Part shown: positions 5,049 through 11,900 of the stretch, piece after piece
Position numbering within the stretch: the stretch's first letter is position 1
Layout: each line of letters starts with the position of its first letter
NCBI GenBank assembly: GCA_015491615.1
Contig: WFVN01000137.1
Location: 1-14,152 of the forward strand
DNA from: Gammaproteobacteria bacterium
GTDB taxonomy: Bacteria > Pseudomonadota > Gammaproteobacteria > S012-40
DNA: 14,152 bases
Reading direction: 5' to 3'
Position numbers and translations under genes: made by a program
Notes under the pieces: generated by a model
What the model was told of the DNA's origin: nothing
Database searches by the model: none
The model's input: only the letters and a program-made list of their open reading frames with translations

Positions 5049-6047
5049 ATGGACTACACCGCGGCGTATTTTCTCTTCCTGGCCAAGGCGGTCACCGTGA
5101 CCGTCTTGATCCTCGTGCTGGTGGCGGCACTGGCGCGCCTCGTGCGTTCGGAGCGGCGCGCGGGCGGGCGCCTGGAGGTGCGCCCCCTGAACCGTCACTA
5201 CCGGCGCCTGGCCGAGGCCCTGGCCGAGCCCCAGGCGCCGGTACATGGCTGGCGCGAGCGTTGTAACCGCTGGCGCGAATCCAGGGCGCGGGAGAAGGGA
5301 CGCGAGGCGCGCGAGCGGGGCCGGCCCCGCATTTTCGTGTTGGATTTCGACGGTGACATGCGCGCCAGTGCCGTGGAGGCCCTGCGCGAAGAGGTGAGCG
5401 CGGTGCTGCTGGCAGCCAAACCGGGGGACGAGGTGCTGCTGCGCCTGGAGAGTGGCGGCGGCCTGGTGCACGCCTATGGCCTCGCCGCCTCCCAATTGGA
5501 GCGCCTGCGCGCCGCCGACGTTCCCCTCACGGTGGCGGTGGACAAGGTGGCCGCCAGCGGCGGCTATATGATGGCCTGCGTGGGCCGGCGCATCCTCGCT
5601 GCCCCCTTCGCCGTCCTCGGTTCCATCGGCGTGGTCGCCCAGGTGCCCAACCTGCACCGCTTCCTGGAACGGCGCGACATCGACTTCGAGCAGTTCACCG
5701 CCGGGGAGTACAAGCGCACGGTGACCGTCTTCGGGGAGAACACCCCGGCGGCCAAGGCCAAGTTCCAGCAGGAGCTGGAAGCGGTGCACGAGCTGTTCAA
5801 GGGCTTTGTCTCCCGTCACCGTCCCGGGCTGGACCTGGAGCGGGTGGCCACCGGCGAGGCCTGGCTGGGGGAGCAGGCCGTCGAGCTGGGTCTGGTGGAC
5901 GAGCTGGGCACCTCCGACGACTTTCTGCTGCAGCGCCGCGACAGCCACACCCTCCTGGCCCTGAAGTACCAGCCGCCGCGCAAGCCGGGGCGTCTGCCCA
6001 AGGCCCTCCTGGGGCGCCTCGCGGACTGGTTCAGCCGCGCCGGTTGA
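5049..6047 (+). CDS. sohB: Inner-membrane serine peptidase SohB (family S49)
   Basis: A 332-residue signal-peptide-peptidase-type protease. The start MDYTAAYFLFLAKAVTVTV matches the N-terminal membrane anchor of SohB; ATG 5049 has GGAGGG 4 nt upstream. A basic, probably cytoplasmic-boundary segment rich in Arg follows (about 40-95), then the S49 domain. The nucleophile is Ser170 in KVAASGGYMMA, and the general base is Lys222 in GEYKRTVTVFGENTP. The 52-residue Ser-Lys spacing is what I expect for SohB. VLGSIGVVAQVPN and the C-terminal GEQAVELGLVDELG are further family motifs. It degrades peptides and damaged proteins at the periplasmic face. The stop overlaps the end of the convergent tpm gene by 17 bp. 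Confidence 0.95.
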   Translation: MDYTAAYFLFLAKAVTVTVLILVLVAALARLVRSERRAGGRLEVRPLNRHYRRLAEALAEPQAPVHGWRERCNRWRESRAREKGREARERGRPRIFVLDFDGDMRASAVEALREEVSAVLLAAKPGDEVLLRLESGGGLVHAYGLAASQLERLRAADVPLTVAVDKVAASGGYMMACVGRRILAAPFAVLGSIGVVAQVPNLHRFLERRDIDFEQFTAGEYKRTVTVFGENTPAAKAKFQQELEAVHELFKGFVSRHRPGLDLERVATGEAWLGEQAVELGLVDELGTSDDFLLQRRDSHTLLALKYQPPRKPGRLPKALLGRLADWFSRAG

Positions 6048-6693
6048 GGTGGTACACCCGTTCCTCCAGGCGGGTGAGTCCCCGTTCGGCGAACTTGGGG
6101 TAGGCGGCCAGGGCGTCGAAGGTCTCCAGGTGGGTGACCTGGAACTCGGGCTCGTACAGATCCCGCACCTCCGCCTCGGTGACCGAGAAGGGCGGCCCGT
6201 CCATTTGCGTCTGGGGGTAGTCCATGGTCACCAGAAGGATGGCCGCGTCGGGGGCGGCGAGGAGGGCCTTCATGTGTTCGGCGTAGCGCCGGCGCAGGTC
6301 CGGCGGCAGGGCCACCAGGGCGGCGCGGTCGTAGGCCAGGCGGATGTCGCCCGTGTCTTCGGGGCGCAGGTGGAAGAAGTCGCCGCACCACAGGTCGATG
6401 GCGGCGCCGCTGTGGCAGACGAAATCACCCGTCTCGCGGCACTGGCATTCCAGGCCGTTCTCCTCGAAGAAAGCGCGCACCGCCAGGGGGCTGATCTCCA
6501 CCCCCAGGACCCGGTGACCCTGGTCGCGCAGCCACAGCATGTCCTTGGACTTGCCCGCCAGGGGCACCAGCACGCCCTCGCCGGGGCGCGGTTCGAGGCT
6601 GGCCCAGTGGCGCAGCAGGTAGGGGTTGAAGTCGTCCTGGTGAAAGCCGATGAGGCCCTCGCGCCAGCGTTGCAGCCAGAATTCCGGATCCAT
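6031..6693 (-). CDS. tpm: Thiopurine S-methyltransferase family protein
   Basis: A 220-residue SAM-dependent methyltransferase. It begins MDPEFWLQRWREGLIGFHQ, the usual TPMT N-terminus, and continues VLVPLAGKSKDMLWLRDQGH and RVLGVEISPLAVRAFF, the SAM-binding region. Later motifs are IDLWCGDFFHL, YDRAALVALPP and LLVTMDYPQTQMDGPPFSV, all as in bacterial Tpm. Known bacterial members methylate thiopurines and can give selenite or tellurite resistance by methylation. The ATG at 6693 overlaps the stop of the upstream DUF2797 gene by one base (TGATG), so the two are translationally coupled. The C-terminus is short and ends HLNRRG. Its 3' end overlaps sohB. Confidence 0.95.
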   Translation of the reverse strand: MDPEFWLQRWREGLIGFHQDDFNPYLLRHWASLEPRPGEGVLVPLAGKSKDMLWLRDQGHRVLGVEISPLAVRAFFEENGLECQCRETGDFVCHSGAAIDLWCGDFFHLRPEDTGDIRLAYDRAALVALPPDLRRRYAEHMKALLAAPDAAILLVTMDYPQTQMDGPPFSVTEAEVRDLYEPEFQVTHLETFDALAAYPKFAERGLTRLEERVYHLNRRG

Positions 6694-7550
6694 CAGTCGA
6701 TCTCCACGTCCACGAAATAACCACCGAACTTGCGGATGTTGAGCACTCCCGCCTCGAGGATGAGGTACTGCCCCTTGATGCCCAGGATCTCGCCGGCGAT
6801 CTCCGGGGTCTTGTCCAGATTGAGGGGGCGGATCTTTTCGGGGTGGCGTGCCACCGGATAGCGGATGCGGGTCTCCGTGGTCCCCTCCACCGGGCGCACG
6901 GCGCCGTCCGCGCGCAGGGGGGCCAGGGCCTTGGCGGCCAGGTCCAGCAGACGCGCCGCCTCGGCGGCCAGGTCCCGGGGCTCGGGATCGGCGCGCAGCA
7001 TGGCGCGCCAGTCGGTGCGGTCGGCCACGTGCGCCTTCAGGGCCACCTCGGCCAGCCCCGCCGCGTGGCGGTCGCGGGCGTGGAGGACGGGCAGGGCCTG
7101 CACCGCCCCCTGGTCGATCCAGCGGGTGGGAATTTGGCTCGCGCGGGTGATGCCCACCTTCAGGCCGGAGGCGTTGGCCAGGTACACCACGTGGTCGGTG
7201 AAGCAATGGGCCTTGGCCCAGTCGGGCTCGCGGCAGGTGCCGGCCTGGAAGTGGCAGGTCTCCGGGCGCACGATGCACAGGTCGCAACGGGCCAGGCGCT
7301 GGCTGCATGGGTAGCAGTGGCCCTGTCCGTAGCTCTTCTTGCTCACCCGCCCGCAGGCCAGGCAGTGGACCTCGCCGTGGGCGCGCAGGCGCAGGAAACG
7401 CCCTGGACCGATGGGCAGTTCGGCGCCGCCCACGGGGAGACGATATTCGGCGAGACCGTCGCCGAGGGCGGCGGCCATCTTCTCCAGGGCGCCCGTGGCG
7501 CTGGACGGGGCCGGCGAATGGCCTACACTGAGGGCGTCCGAGTCAAACAA
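6693..7550 (-). CDS. DUF2797 family Cys-rich protein
   Basis: A protein of up to 285 residues in the DUF2797 family, function unknown. It has nine cysteines between residues 63 and 116 (CLACG, CYPC, CDLC, ETC, GTC, HC), which suggests two or more zinc sites. This region is followed by VVYLANASGLKVGITR, a GIY-YIG-like stretch, and PTRWIDQGAVQALPVL, both typical of the family. The start is uncertain. Homology seems to begin at GALEKM (about 20-25), which would need a start upstream of ATG 7478, but the only usual start codon there is TTG 7550. That TTG has no SD and lies in the SD region of the divergent gene. The stop overlaps the tpm start. The family is widespread in gammaproteobacteria. Confidence 0.88.
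   Translation of the reverse strand: MFDSDALSVGHSPAPSSATGALEKMAAALGDGLAEYRLPVGGAELPIGPGRFLRLRAHGEVHCLACGRVSKKSYGQGHCYPCSQRLARCDLCIVRPETCHFQAGTCREPDWAKAHCFTDHVVYLANASGLKVGITRASQIPTRWIDQGAVQALPVLHARDRHAAGLAEVALKAHVADRTDWRAMLRADPEPRDLAAEAARLLDLAAKALAPLRADGAVRPVEGTTETRIRYPVARHPEKIRPLNLDKTPEIAGEILGIKGQYLILEAGVLNIRKFGGYFVDVEID
7502..7529 (+). promoter_or_regulatory. Possible sigma70 promoter for the Spy-like gene
   Basis: TGGACG (7502-7507) and TACACT (7524-7529), 16 bp apart, each match the -35/-10 consensus at 4 of 6 bases and lie about 35 bp before the ATG. This is a weak prediction. If real, the promoter lies inside the reading frame of the longest DUF2797 version. Confidence 0.3.
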
Positions 7551-7564
7551 AGGAGGTGCTCGAT

Positions 7565-8083
7565 ATGAAGACGAAAAAGGGATTGGGAACGGTATTTTTG
7601 GCGCTTAGTCTAGCATGCGCGGGGGCCGTGCAGGCGGATTGGGAAGAGCACCATGGCAAGCCCATGTCGATGGGCGGCATGATGGGTTCCGGTCCGATGA
7701 TGCATCACGGGATGGGGGGGATGGGCCCCATGTCGATGGGCCACATGATGATGGGGCCGGGAGACCCCTTCATGGCGGTGTGGTCGGTGGGGCTTTCCCC
7801 CGAGCAGCGCAAGAAGGTCCGCGAGATCTACAAAGACTGGCGTTCGGCTCGTTTCCAGACCATGCAGAAGGTGGCCGAACTGGAGGACGAGCTGTGGGAT
7901 CTCTACCAGGACCCCACCCCGGATCCGCAGGCCGTGGGGCGAGTGTACGGCAAGATCTTCGACCTCAAGCAGCAAATGATCGAAAAGAGCGTGGCCGCGC
8001 GCAACGAGGTGTGGAAGCTCCTGAACGACCGCCAGCGGGCCATGTACCAGCAGCGTTACTGGCGTTGGCGCTGGCCCCAGTGA
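7565..8083 (+). CDS. Spy/CpxP-like periplasmic protein with Met/His-rich N-terminus
   Basis: A 172-residue protein with signal peptide MKTKKGLGTVFLALSLACAG, probably cut after VQA. AGGAGGT (7551-7557) fixes the ATG at 7565. Residues 29-63 hold 13 Met and 5 His in Gly-rich surroundings (MSMGGMM, MMHHGMGGMG, MSMGHMMMG), a likely copper or silver binding tract. The helical part carries LSPEQRKKV (77-85) and LNDRQRAMY (153-161), the two LTxxQ-type motifs of the Spy/CpxP/ZraP fold, with helices between. The C-terminus is aromatic and basic (RYWRWRWPQ). Known relatives are periplasmic chaperones or metal sensors induced by envelope or metal stress. A perfect terminator follows, so it is probably a single-gene unit. 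Confidence 0.88.
   Translation: MKTKKGLGTVFLALSLACAGAVQADWEEHHGKPMSMGGMMGSGPMMHHGMGGMGPMSMGHMMMGPGDPFMAVWSVGLSPEQRKKVREIYKDWRSARFQTMQKVAELEDELWDLYQDPTPDPQAVGRVYGKIFDLKQQMIEKSVAARNEVWKLLNDRQRAMYQQRYWRWRWPQ
7661..7741 (+). repeat. 15-bp direct repeat inside the Met-rich tract
   Basis: CCCATGTCGATGGGC occurs at 7661-7675 and again at 7727-7741, 66 bp apart and in the same frame (encoding PMSMG). This suggests the Met-rich tract expanded by duplication. Confidence 0.7.
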
Positions 8084-8100
8084 CGCCCGCCCGACCGACG

Positions 8101-8126
8101 ACGCCCGGCCTCGCGCCGGGCGTTTT
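8101..8126 (+). terminator. Intrinsic terminator of the Spy-like gene
   Basis: ACGCCCGGC (8101-8109) pairs perfectly with GCCGGGCGT (8115-8123) over a 5-nt loop and is followed by TTTTCGTT. It lies 17 bp after the stop codon and between two convergent genes. The T-run is only on the + side, so it serves the Spy-like gene rather than the beta-propeller gene. Confidence 0.9.
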
Positions 8127-8140
8127 CGTTACTTGCCGCT

Positions 8141-9388
8141 TCAGCAGGCCTCGATGGCGCCGTCCCAGAAGGAGAACAGGAACTCGCGCATGCCCGGCGC
8201 GCCCAGTTCCACCGTTTCCAGGGTGTTCAGGTCGCCGTCGAGGACGCTGAGGGTGCCGTCGCTGGGGTTGGGCAGGAACAGGCGCGTCACCGCGCCGGCC
8301 TCGTCGGCCAGGTAGCCCAGGGGACGGCGGCCACAGTCGGCGCGGCCGATGGTCACCTCGGCGACGGGTTCCAGGCGCGGCAGGTCGCTGCTGTCGAAGA
8401 CCAGCAGGCGGTCGATGTGCAGGTGCTCGCGCTGTGCCCCCTTGCCGGTGGCGGCGGTGGTGACGAACAGGCGCCGGCCGTCGGGACTGAAGCGGTAGGT
8501 GCTGGGGTAGATGTCGGGCAGGTCCAGGGTGTGCGCCACTTTGCCCGCGGCCAGGTCCACCACGGCCAGGCGGCCGACGACGTGTTCCGGGTCGCGCTTG
8601 CGATCGGCCCCCTTGCCCACCAGGTGGCGCCCCGCCGGGTGGAGGAGGATGTTGCTGGCCACCGGCAGGGGAATGCGGTCCTCGATGGCGAGGGTGGCCG
8701 GGTCGATGACGGCGATGGTGGCGTAGCCGTTGTTGAGGTTGTAGAGGCGCCGGGTCACCGGAGACCAGGCCATGCCGTGGGGGAAGGCGTGGTTGGGGAG
8801 GGTGGGGACGTCGTCGTCTTCCTTGTCCGCCTCGAACAGGTTGATGGTGCCCACCAGGGGGAAGTCGCGGCCGTCGTTCTCCAGCACCGAGAGGGTGCCG
8901 TCCAGGAGGTTGCTGACGAAGGCCAGGGGGCGTTCGCCGGGAACGAAGGTGGTGACGTGGTGGCCGCGCCCCACGCACACCGAGCGCAGGACACGGGCCG
9001 GTGACCGCTGGCCGGGGCAGCGATGGAGGATGGTCACCGAGGAGGCGTCGTCGCCGCAGCGCACCGGATCGGTGCCGGTCTTCTTGTCGCCCTCGTTCAT
9101 GAACCAGATGCGGTCCGTCCCCGCCTCCGGGTAGGCGTAGGCGGGCAGGGCATCGGCGGGACAGGTCTCCTGCACCGAGACGGTGTCGCCATGGGGGTCG
9201 AGGAGGATCACGTCGTCTCCGGCGGTGAGGCCCAGGAACACCGGGCGGGACATGAGGGGCAGGCCGGAGGCCTCGCCTACCGGGATCTCCCGGCGCTGGG
9301 TGCGGCCGTCCTCGTGGATCAGGCGCACCACGCGCCCGTGATCGCCGTAGTCCAGGAAACCCACCACGCTCCAGCGGTGTCCGCTCAT
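8141..9388 (-). CDS. Cytoplasmic beta-propeller protein (YncE/YVTN-like repeats)
   Basis: A 415-residue protein. The ATG at 9388 has a strong purine SD (GGGGAGGAGGAG) just upstream; longer in-frame starts would add unrelated arginine-rich sequence. Repeated blade-like units are visible: SNLLDGTLSVLEND (about 159-172), NNGYATIAVIDPATLAIEDR (219-238), VGRLAVVDLAAGKVAHTLDL (271-290) and NPSDGTLSVLDGDLNTLETV (374-393). FSPDGRRLFVTTAATGKG is a classic propeller strand-turn. I estimate six to eight blades. There is no signal peptide, unlike YncE and most YVTN proteins, so it should be cytoplasmic. It has six Cys (76, 111, 124, 138, 352 and the last residue, 415) and several His. The function is unknown, and neighbours give no pathway hint. 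Confidence 0.8.
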   Translation of the reverse strand: MSGHRWSVVGFLDYGDHGRVVRLIHEDGRTQRREIPVGEASGLPLMSRPVFLGLTAGDDVILLDPHGDTVSVQETCPADALPAYAYPEAGTDRIWFMNEGDKKTGTDPVRCGDDASSVTILHRCPGQRSPARVLRSVCVGRGHHVTTFVPGERPLAFVSNLLDGTLSVLENDGRDFPLVGTINLFEADKEDDDVPTLPNHAFPHGMAWSPVTRRLYNLNNGYATIAVIDPATLAIEDRIPLPVASNILLHPAGRHLVGKGADRKRDPEHVVGRLAVVDLAAGKVAHTLDLPDIYPSTYRFSPDGRRLFVTTAATGKGAQREHLHIDRLLVFDSSDLPRLEPVAEVTIGRADCGRRPLGYLADEAGAVTRLFLPNPSDGTLSVLDGDLNTLETVELGAPGMREFLFSFWDGAIEAC

Positions 9389-9407
9389 CTCCTCCTCCCC
9401 TGAATGG

Positions 9408-9457
9408 ATGTCCGGAACCGGGCGCCGGTCCAGGGCCGAGCGCCGAAGGGCGGACAT
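9408..9457. repeat. Inverted repeat in the beta-propeller/mltF divergent region
   Basis: ATGTCCG (9408-9414) and CGGACAT (9451-9457) are complementary, and GGCGC (9421-9425) with GCGCC (9440-9444) can pair inside. The whole could fold as an interrupted stem in the leader of the beta-propeller transcript, or its outer arms could be operator half-sites. Support is modest because GC-rich DNA forms such pairs easily. Confidence 0.3.
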
Positions 9458-9495
9458 GATACCCGTGCCCGGCCAGTCGGGCCAGGGTTTCGGGA

Positions 9496-9501
9496 TATAC
9501 T
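9496..9501 (+). promoter_or_regulatory. TATACT -10-like box directly before mltF
   Basis: TATACT matches TATAAT at 5 of 6 bases and ends 6 nt before the mltF ATG, which has no clear SD. If this is the -10 element, transcription would begin at or next to the start codon. No good -35 is seen at 16-18 bp spacing. Confidence 0.3.
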
Positions 9502-9507
9502 GGAACC

Positions 9508-10905
9508 ATGGCGAGAACAATTTGGCGCTGGTCGTCGCTGCCTCTCCTGGTGATCGGTCTCGGCGGTTGCCTGGGTGACGACACCGGACCATTGGAGCGC
9601 ATCCAGGCGCGGGGGGAGCTCTTGGTGGGCACCCGCAACGCCCCTACCACCTACTACATCGACCGGCAGGGCCGGCCGGCGGGGCCGGAGTGGGAGATGG
9701 TGCGGGATTTCGCCCGTCGCCTCGAGGTCACCCCTCGACTGGTGGTGAAAGATTCCCTGGGGGAATTGTTCCGGGCCCTGGACGCGGGCGAGGTGGACCT
9801 GTTGGCGGCCGGCATCACCCATACCCCGGCGCGTGCCGGCCGTTACCTGTTCGGTCCCACCTACCAAGGGGTACGACAGCAGGTGGTGTGCCGACGGGGC
9901 GGCCCTCGTCCCCGTAGCCCGGCGGAACTGTCCTCGGTGCGCCTGGTGGTGCCGTCCCGCTCCAGTTACGTCGAGCGCCTGGCACAGTTGACGGAGGCCG
10001 TGCCCGGGCTGGTCTGGCGGGAAGACCCGGAGGAGGATAGCGAAACCCTGCTCGCCCAGGTGTGGCGGCGGGAAATCGATTGCACCGTGGCCGATTCCAA
10101 CATCGTTGCCATCAACCGGCGCTACTATCCTGAGCTGGTGGTGGCCTTCGATCTGAGCGAGGAACAGGCCCTCGCCTGGGTGATGCCTGCCGGCGCGGCG
10201 GATCTGCAGGCGGCGGTGATCGACTGGTTCGACCATTTCCGGGCACTGGGCGCCCTGGACACGGTGATGGAACGCTACTACGGCCATGTCACCGTCTTCG
10301 ACTACGTGGACGTGAAACGTTTTCTCGCCCGCGCGCGTAAACGCCTCCCCCGTTATCGACCGTGGTTCGAGGCGGCGGGGGAGAAGTACGGTATCCCATG
10401 GACTCTGCTCGCTGCCCAGGCTTATCAGGAATCCCATTGGGATCGTCTTGCCCGTAGCCCCACCGGGGTACGCGGCATCATGATGCTCACTCTCACCACG
10501 GCTCGGGAGTTGGGCATCCGCAGCCGCCTCGACGCCCGTGCCAGCATCGACGGCGGAGCCCGCTACCTGGCGCGCCTGCGTGACCGGTTGCCGGACCAGA
10601 TCGCCGAGCCGGATCGCACCTGGATGGCCCTGGCCGCCTACAACGTGGGGTACGGTCACCTGCGAGACGCCTGGACGCTGGCGCGGCGTCTGGGCAAGGA
10701 CCCCTACCGTTGGCACGAACTGCAGGAGGTCCTGCCCCTACTGGCCAAAAAACGCTACTACCGGACCCTGAAATATGGTTACGCACGGGGATGGGAGCCG
10801 GTCATCTACGTGCAGCGCATCCGCAACTTCCAGGACCTCCTGGAGCGCCACCTGGCCGGGGCGGACTGCCCCGGCCAGGGGCTCAACTGCGCTGGATCCG
10901 GCTGA
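9508..10905 (+). CDS. mltF: Membrane-bound lytic murein transglycosylase F
   Basis: A 465-residue outer-membrane lipoprotein that cleaves peptidoglycan glycan strands. The signal peptide ends in lipobox LGGC, with Cys21. Residues about 30-260 form a periplasmic solute-binding (SBP_bac_3-like) domain: LERIQARGELLVGTRNAP, then GPEWEMVRDFARRLEV, then AGEVDLLAAGITHTPAR. Residues about 285-430 form the SLT lysozyme-like domain: KYGIPWTLLAAQAYQESHWD with catalytic Glu308, then SPTGVRGIMMLTLTTARELG, then ALAAYNVGYGHLRDA. This two-domain order defines MltF. It is somewhat shorter than the E. coli protein, mainly at the C-terminus. The SBP domain in this family is regulatory, sensing muropeptides. The 3' end overlaps the convergent nsrR by 23 bp. 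Confidence 0.95.
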   Translation: MARTIWRWSSLPLLVIGLGGCLGDDTGPLERIQARGELLVGTRNAPTTYYIDRQGRPAGPEWEMVRDFARRLEVTPRLVVKDSLGELFRALDAGEVDLLAAGITHTPARAGRYLFGPTYQGVRQQVVCRRGGPRPRSPAELSSVRLVVPSRSSYVERLAQLTEAVPGLVWREDPEEDSETLLAQVWRREIDCTVADSNIVAINRRYYPELVVAFDLSEEQALAWVMPAGAADLQAAVIDWFDHFRALGALDTVMERYYGHVTVFDYVDVKRFLARARKRLPRYRPWFEAAGEKYGIPWTLLAAQAYQESHWDRLARSPTGVRGIMMLTLTTARELGIRSRLDARASIDGGARYLARLRDRLPDQIAEPDRTWMALAAYNVGYGHLRDAWTLARRLGKDPYRWHELQEVLPLLAKKRYYRTLKYGYARGWEPVIYVQRIRNFQDLLERHLAGADCPGQGLNCAGSG

Positions 10906-11332
10906 CGGGGATGGTGATCGTGGTAGTGGGCGTGTCCGCCAACATGTCCGCCAGAGTGTAGTCGTCCAGGACCTGGAAGAAGGCGTGGGTGGCCTCTCGC
11001 AGCACGCCCTTGAGGCGACAGTCGTTCAGCACCGAGCAAGTGGGAGCATCGGGGTCGAAGCATTCCACCAGATGGAAATGGGGCTCGGTGGCGCGTACCA
11101 CTTCGCCGATGCGGATATCCTGCGGCGGCTTGGCCAGGCGCACCCCCCCACCCTTGCCGCGAGTGGTGTGGAGGAGGCCGATGGTGCCCAGGTGGTGCAC
11201 CACCTTCACCAAGTGGTTGCGGGAGATGCCGTAGAAATCGGCGATCTCGCTGATGGTCGCCGGCCCGTCCTTTTTCTGTGCCAGGTAGAGCAGTACCCGT
11301 AGGGAGTAGTCGGTGTAAAGCGTCAGTTGCAT
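10883..11332 (-). CDS. nsrR: Nitric-oxide-sensing Rrf2 repressor NsrR
   Basis: A 149-residue Rrf2-family repressor. The start MQLTLYTDYSLRVLLYLAQ is the NsrR-type N-terminus; the helix-turn-helix covers about 25-50 (ATISEIADFYGISRNHLVKVVHHL), followed by the wing TTRGKGGGVRLAKPP. Three Cys ligands for the Fe-S cluster are at 91, 99 and 105 (ECFDPDAPTCSVLNDCRLKGVL), and DDYTLADML follows, all as in NsrR rather than IscR. The first Cys spacing is seven residues, longer than in E. coli NsrR. Nitric oxide nitrosylates the cluster and releases DNA. The gene is divergent from the globin/reductase pair with an NsrR-like operator in between, so it most likely represses that pair and possibly itself. 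The SD is AGGGG on the minus strand. Confidence 0.92.
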   Translation of the reverse strand: MQLTLYTDYSLRVLLYLAQKKDGPATISEIADFYGISRNHLVKVVHHLGTIGLLHTTRGKGGGVRLAKPPQDIRIGEVVRATEPHFHLVECFDPDAPTCSVLNDCRLKGVLREATHAFFQVLDDYTLADMLADTPTTTITIPVSRIQRS

Positions 11333-11420
11333 GGCCGCCCCTCGCCCATGGTCGTTTGCGACGTGTTGTTTATCGTTATGGCGAACATGGTAATGCCATC
11401 GCTCGTTCAAGTCACCGTGC

Positions 11421-11426
11421 TTGACA
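11421..11426 (+). promoter_or_regulatory. Candidate -35 box for the globin/reductase operon
   Basis: TTGACA is an exact sigma70 -35 hexamer 82 bp before the globin start. At 17-bp spacing the -10 would be the poor AAAAAT (11444-11449), touching the left arm of the NsrR-like operator. The better-looking TATTCT (11451-11456) is 24 bp away, too far for a standard promoter. Confidence 0.4.
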
Positions 11427-11444
11427 AGGGCCCTTCGAAACAAA

Positions 11445-11467
11445 AAAATGTATTCTTGATACATCAA
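11445..11467. promoter_or_regulatory. NsrR-like operator
   Basis: ATGTAT (11448-11453) and ATACAT (11459-11464) form an inverted repeat centred on 11456. The 23-bp site keeps the 11-1-11 layout of known NsrR operators, whose core half-site is an ATGYATTT-like sequence flanked by A-runs. It lies between divergent nsrR and the truncated globin gene, 38 bp before the globin ATG and 115 bp before the nsrR ATG. Binding there would block the globin promoter. Confidence 0.65.
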
Positions 11468-11502
11468 TTGTAGTCGTTGTGGTGGTGTTTGGCGAGGTGT
11501 CC

Positions 11503-11865
11503 ATGCCGGTGGACTTGCAAACCCTGGGCGGTGAAGCGGGCCTGGTGGTGCTGGTGGGGGAGTGCCTACGGCGCAGCCAGGCCGATGAGCGCCTGGGGGG
11601 CTGGTTCGCCGGGGTGGACAGCGCCGCCCTGGCCGTGCGCGTAGCGCCCGAGCTGGCCCGTTTGCTCGCCGGCGAGCCGGTATCGCCCGGACGCCTGCGC
11701 GAGGCCCATGTCGCCCTCGTCCGGCGGGGCCTGGGCGACGAAGACTTCGATGCCCTGATGTATCATTTCTGTGCCAGTCTGGAGGCCCGGGGGCTGCCCA
11801 TGGATCGGGTCGCGCGCTGCGCCCGCATCCTGGAAGGCGTCCGTCGCGACGTCCTGGGGCGCTGA
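11503..11865 (+). CDS. Group I truncated hemoglobin-like protein
   Basis: A 120-residue globin of the short 2-on-2 type. ATG 11503 follows GAGGTG; a further upstream in-frame GTG has no support. The region SPGRLREAHVALVRRGLGDEDFDALMYHF aligns by eye with the E-F/F segment of group I truncated hemoglobins, where His69 would be the proximal heme ligand (equivalent to His81 of M. tuberculosis HbN). GWFAGVD (33-39) matches the conserved FFAGVD segment. Aligning the B helix (GLVVLVGECLRRSQADERLG) puts Leu22 at the B10 position and Val47 at E11, where HbN has Tyr and Gln; the distal pocket therefore looks apolar. It is co-directional with the reductase 35 bp downstream and behind an NsrR-like site, so nitric oxide chemistry is the likely role. 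The globin call rests on a motif-level match only. Confidence 0.75.
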   Translation: MPVDLQTLGGEAGLVVLVGECLRRSQADERLGGWFAGVDSAALAVRVAPELARLLAGEPVSPGRLREAHVALVRRGLGDEDFDALMYHFCASLEARGLPMDRVARCARILEGVRRDVLGR

Positions 11866-11900
11866 ATTCATTCACACACTCGAAAGGGGAGAACGACATC

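Noticed and set aside
4626..5948. Minus-strand open frame fusing the acidic protein to 324 upstream codons
   Set aside because: The upstream part is antisense to sohB and compositionally biased. ATG 4976 has a strong SD and marks the true start.
9503..9592. Longer N-terminus for the beta-propeller protein starting upstream of 9388
   Set aside because: The extra residues are unrelated to a propeller blade and overlap the divergent mltF start. The strong SD immediately precedes ATG 9388.
11456..11467. FNR/Anr-like site (TTGAT and ATCAA near the globin promoter)
   Set aside because: The half-sites are only 2 bp apart instead of the 4 bp required for FNR. The same bases are better explained as part of the NsrR-like palindrome.
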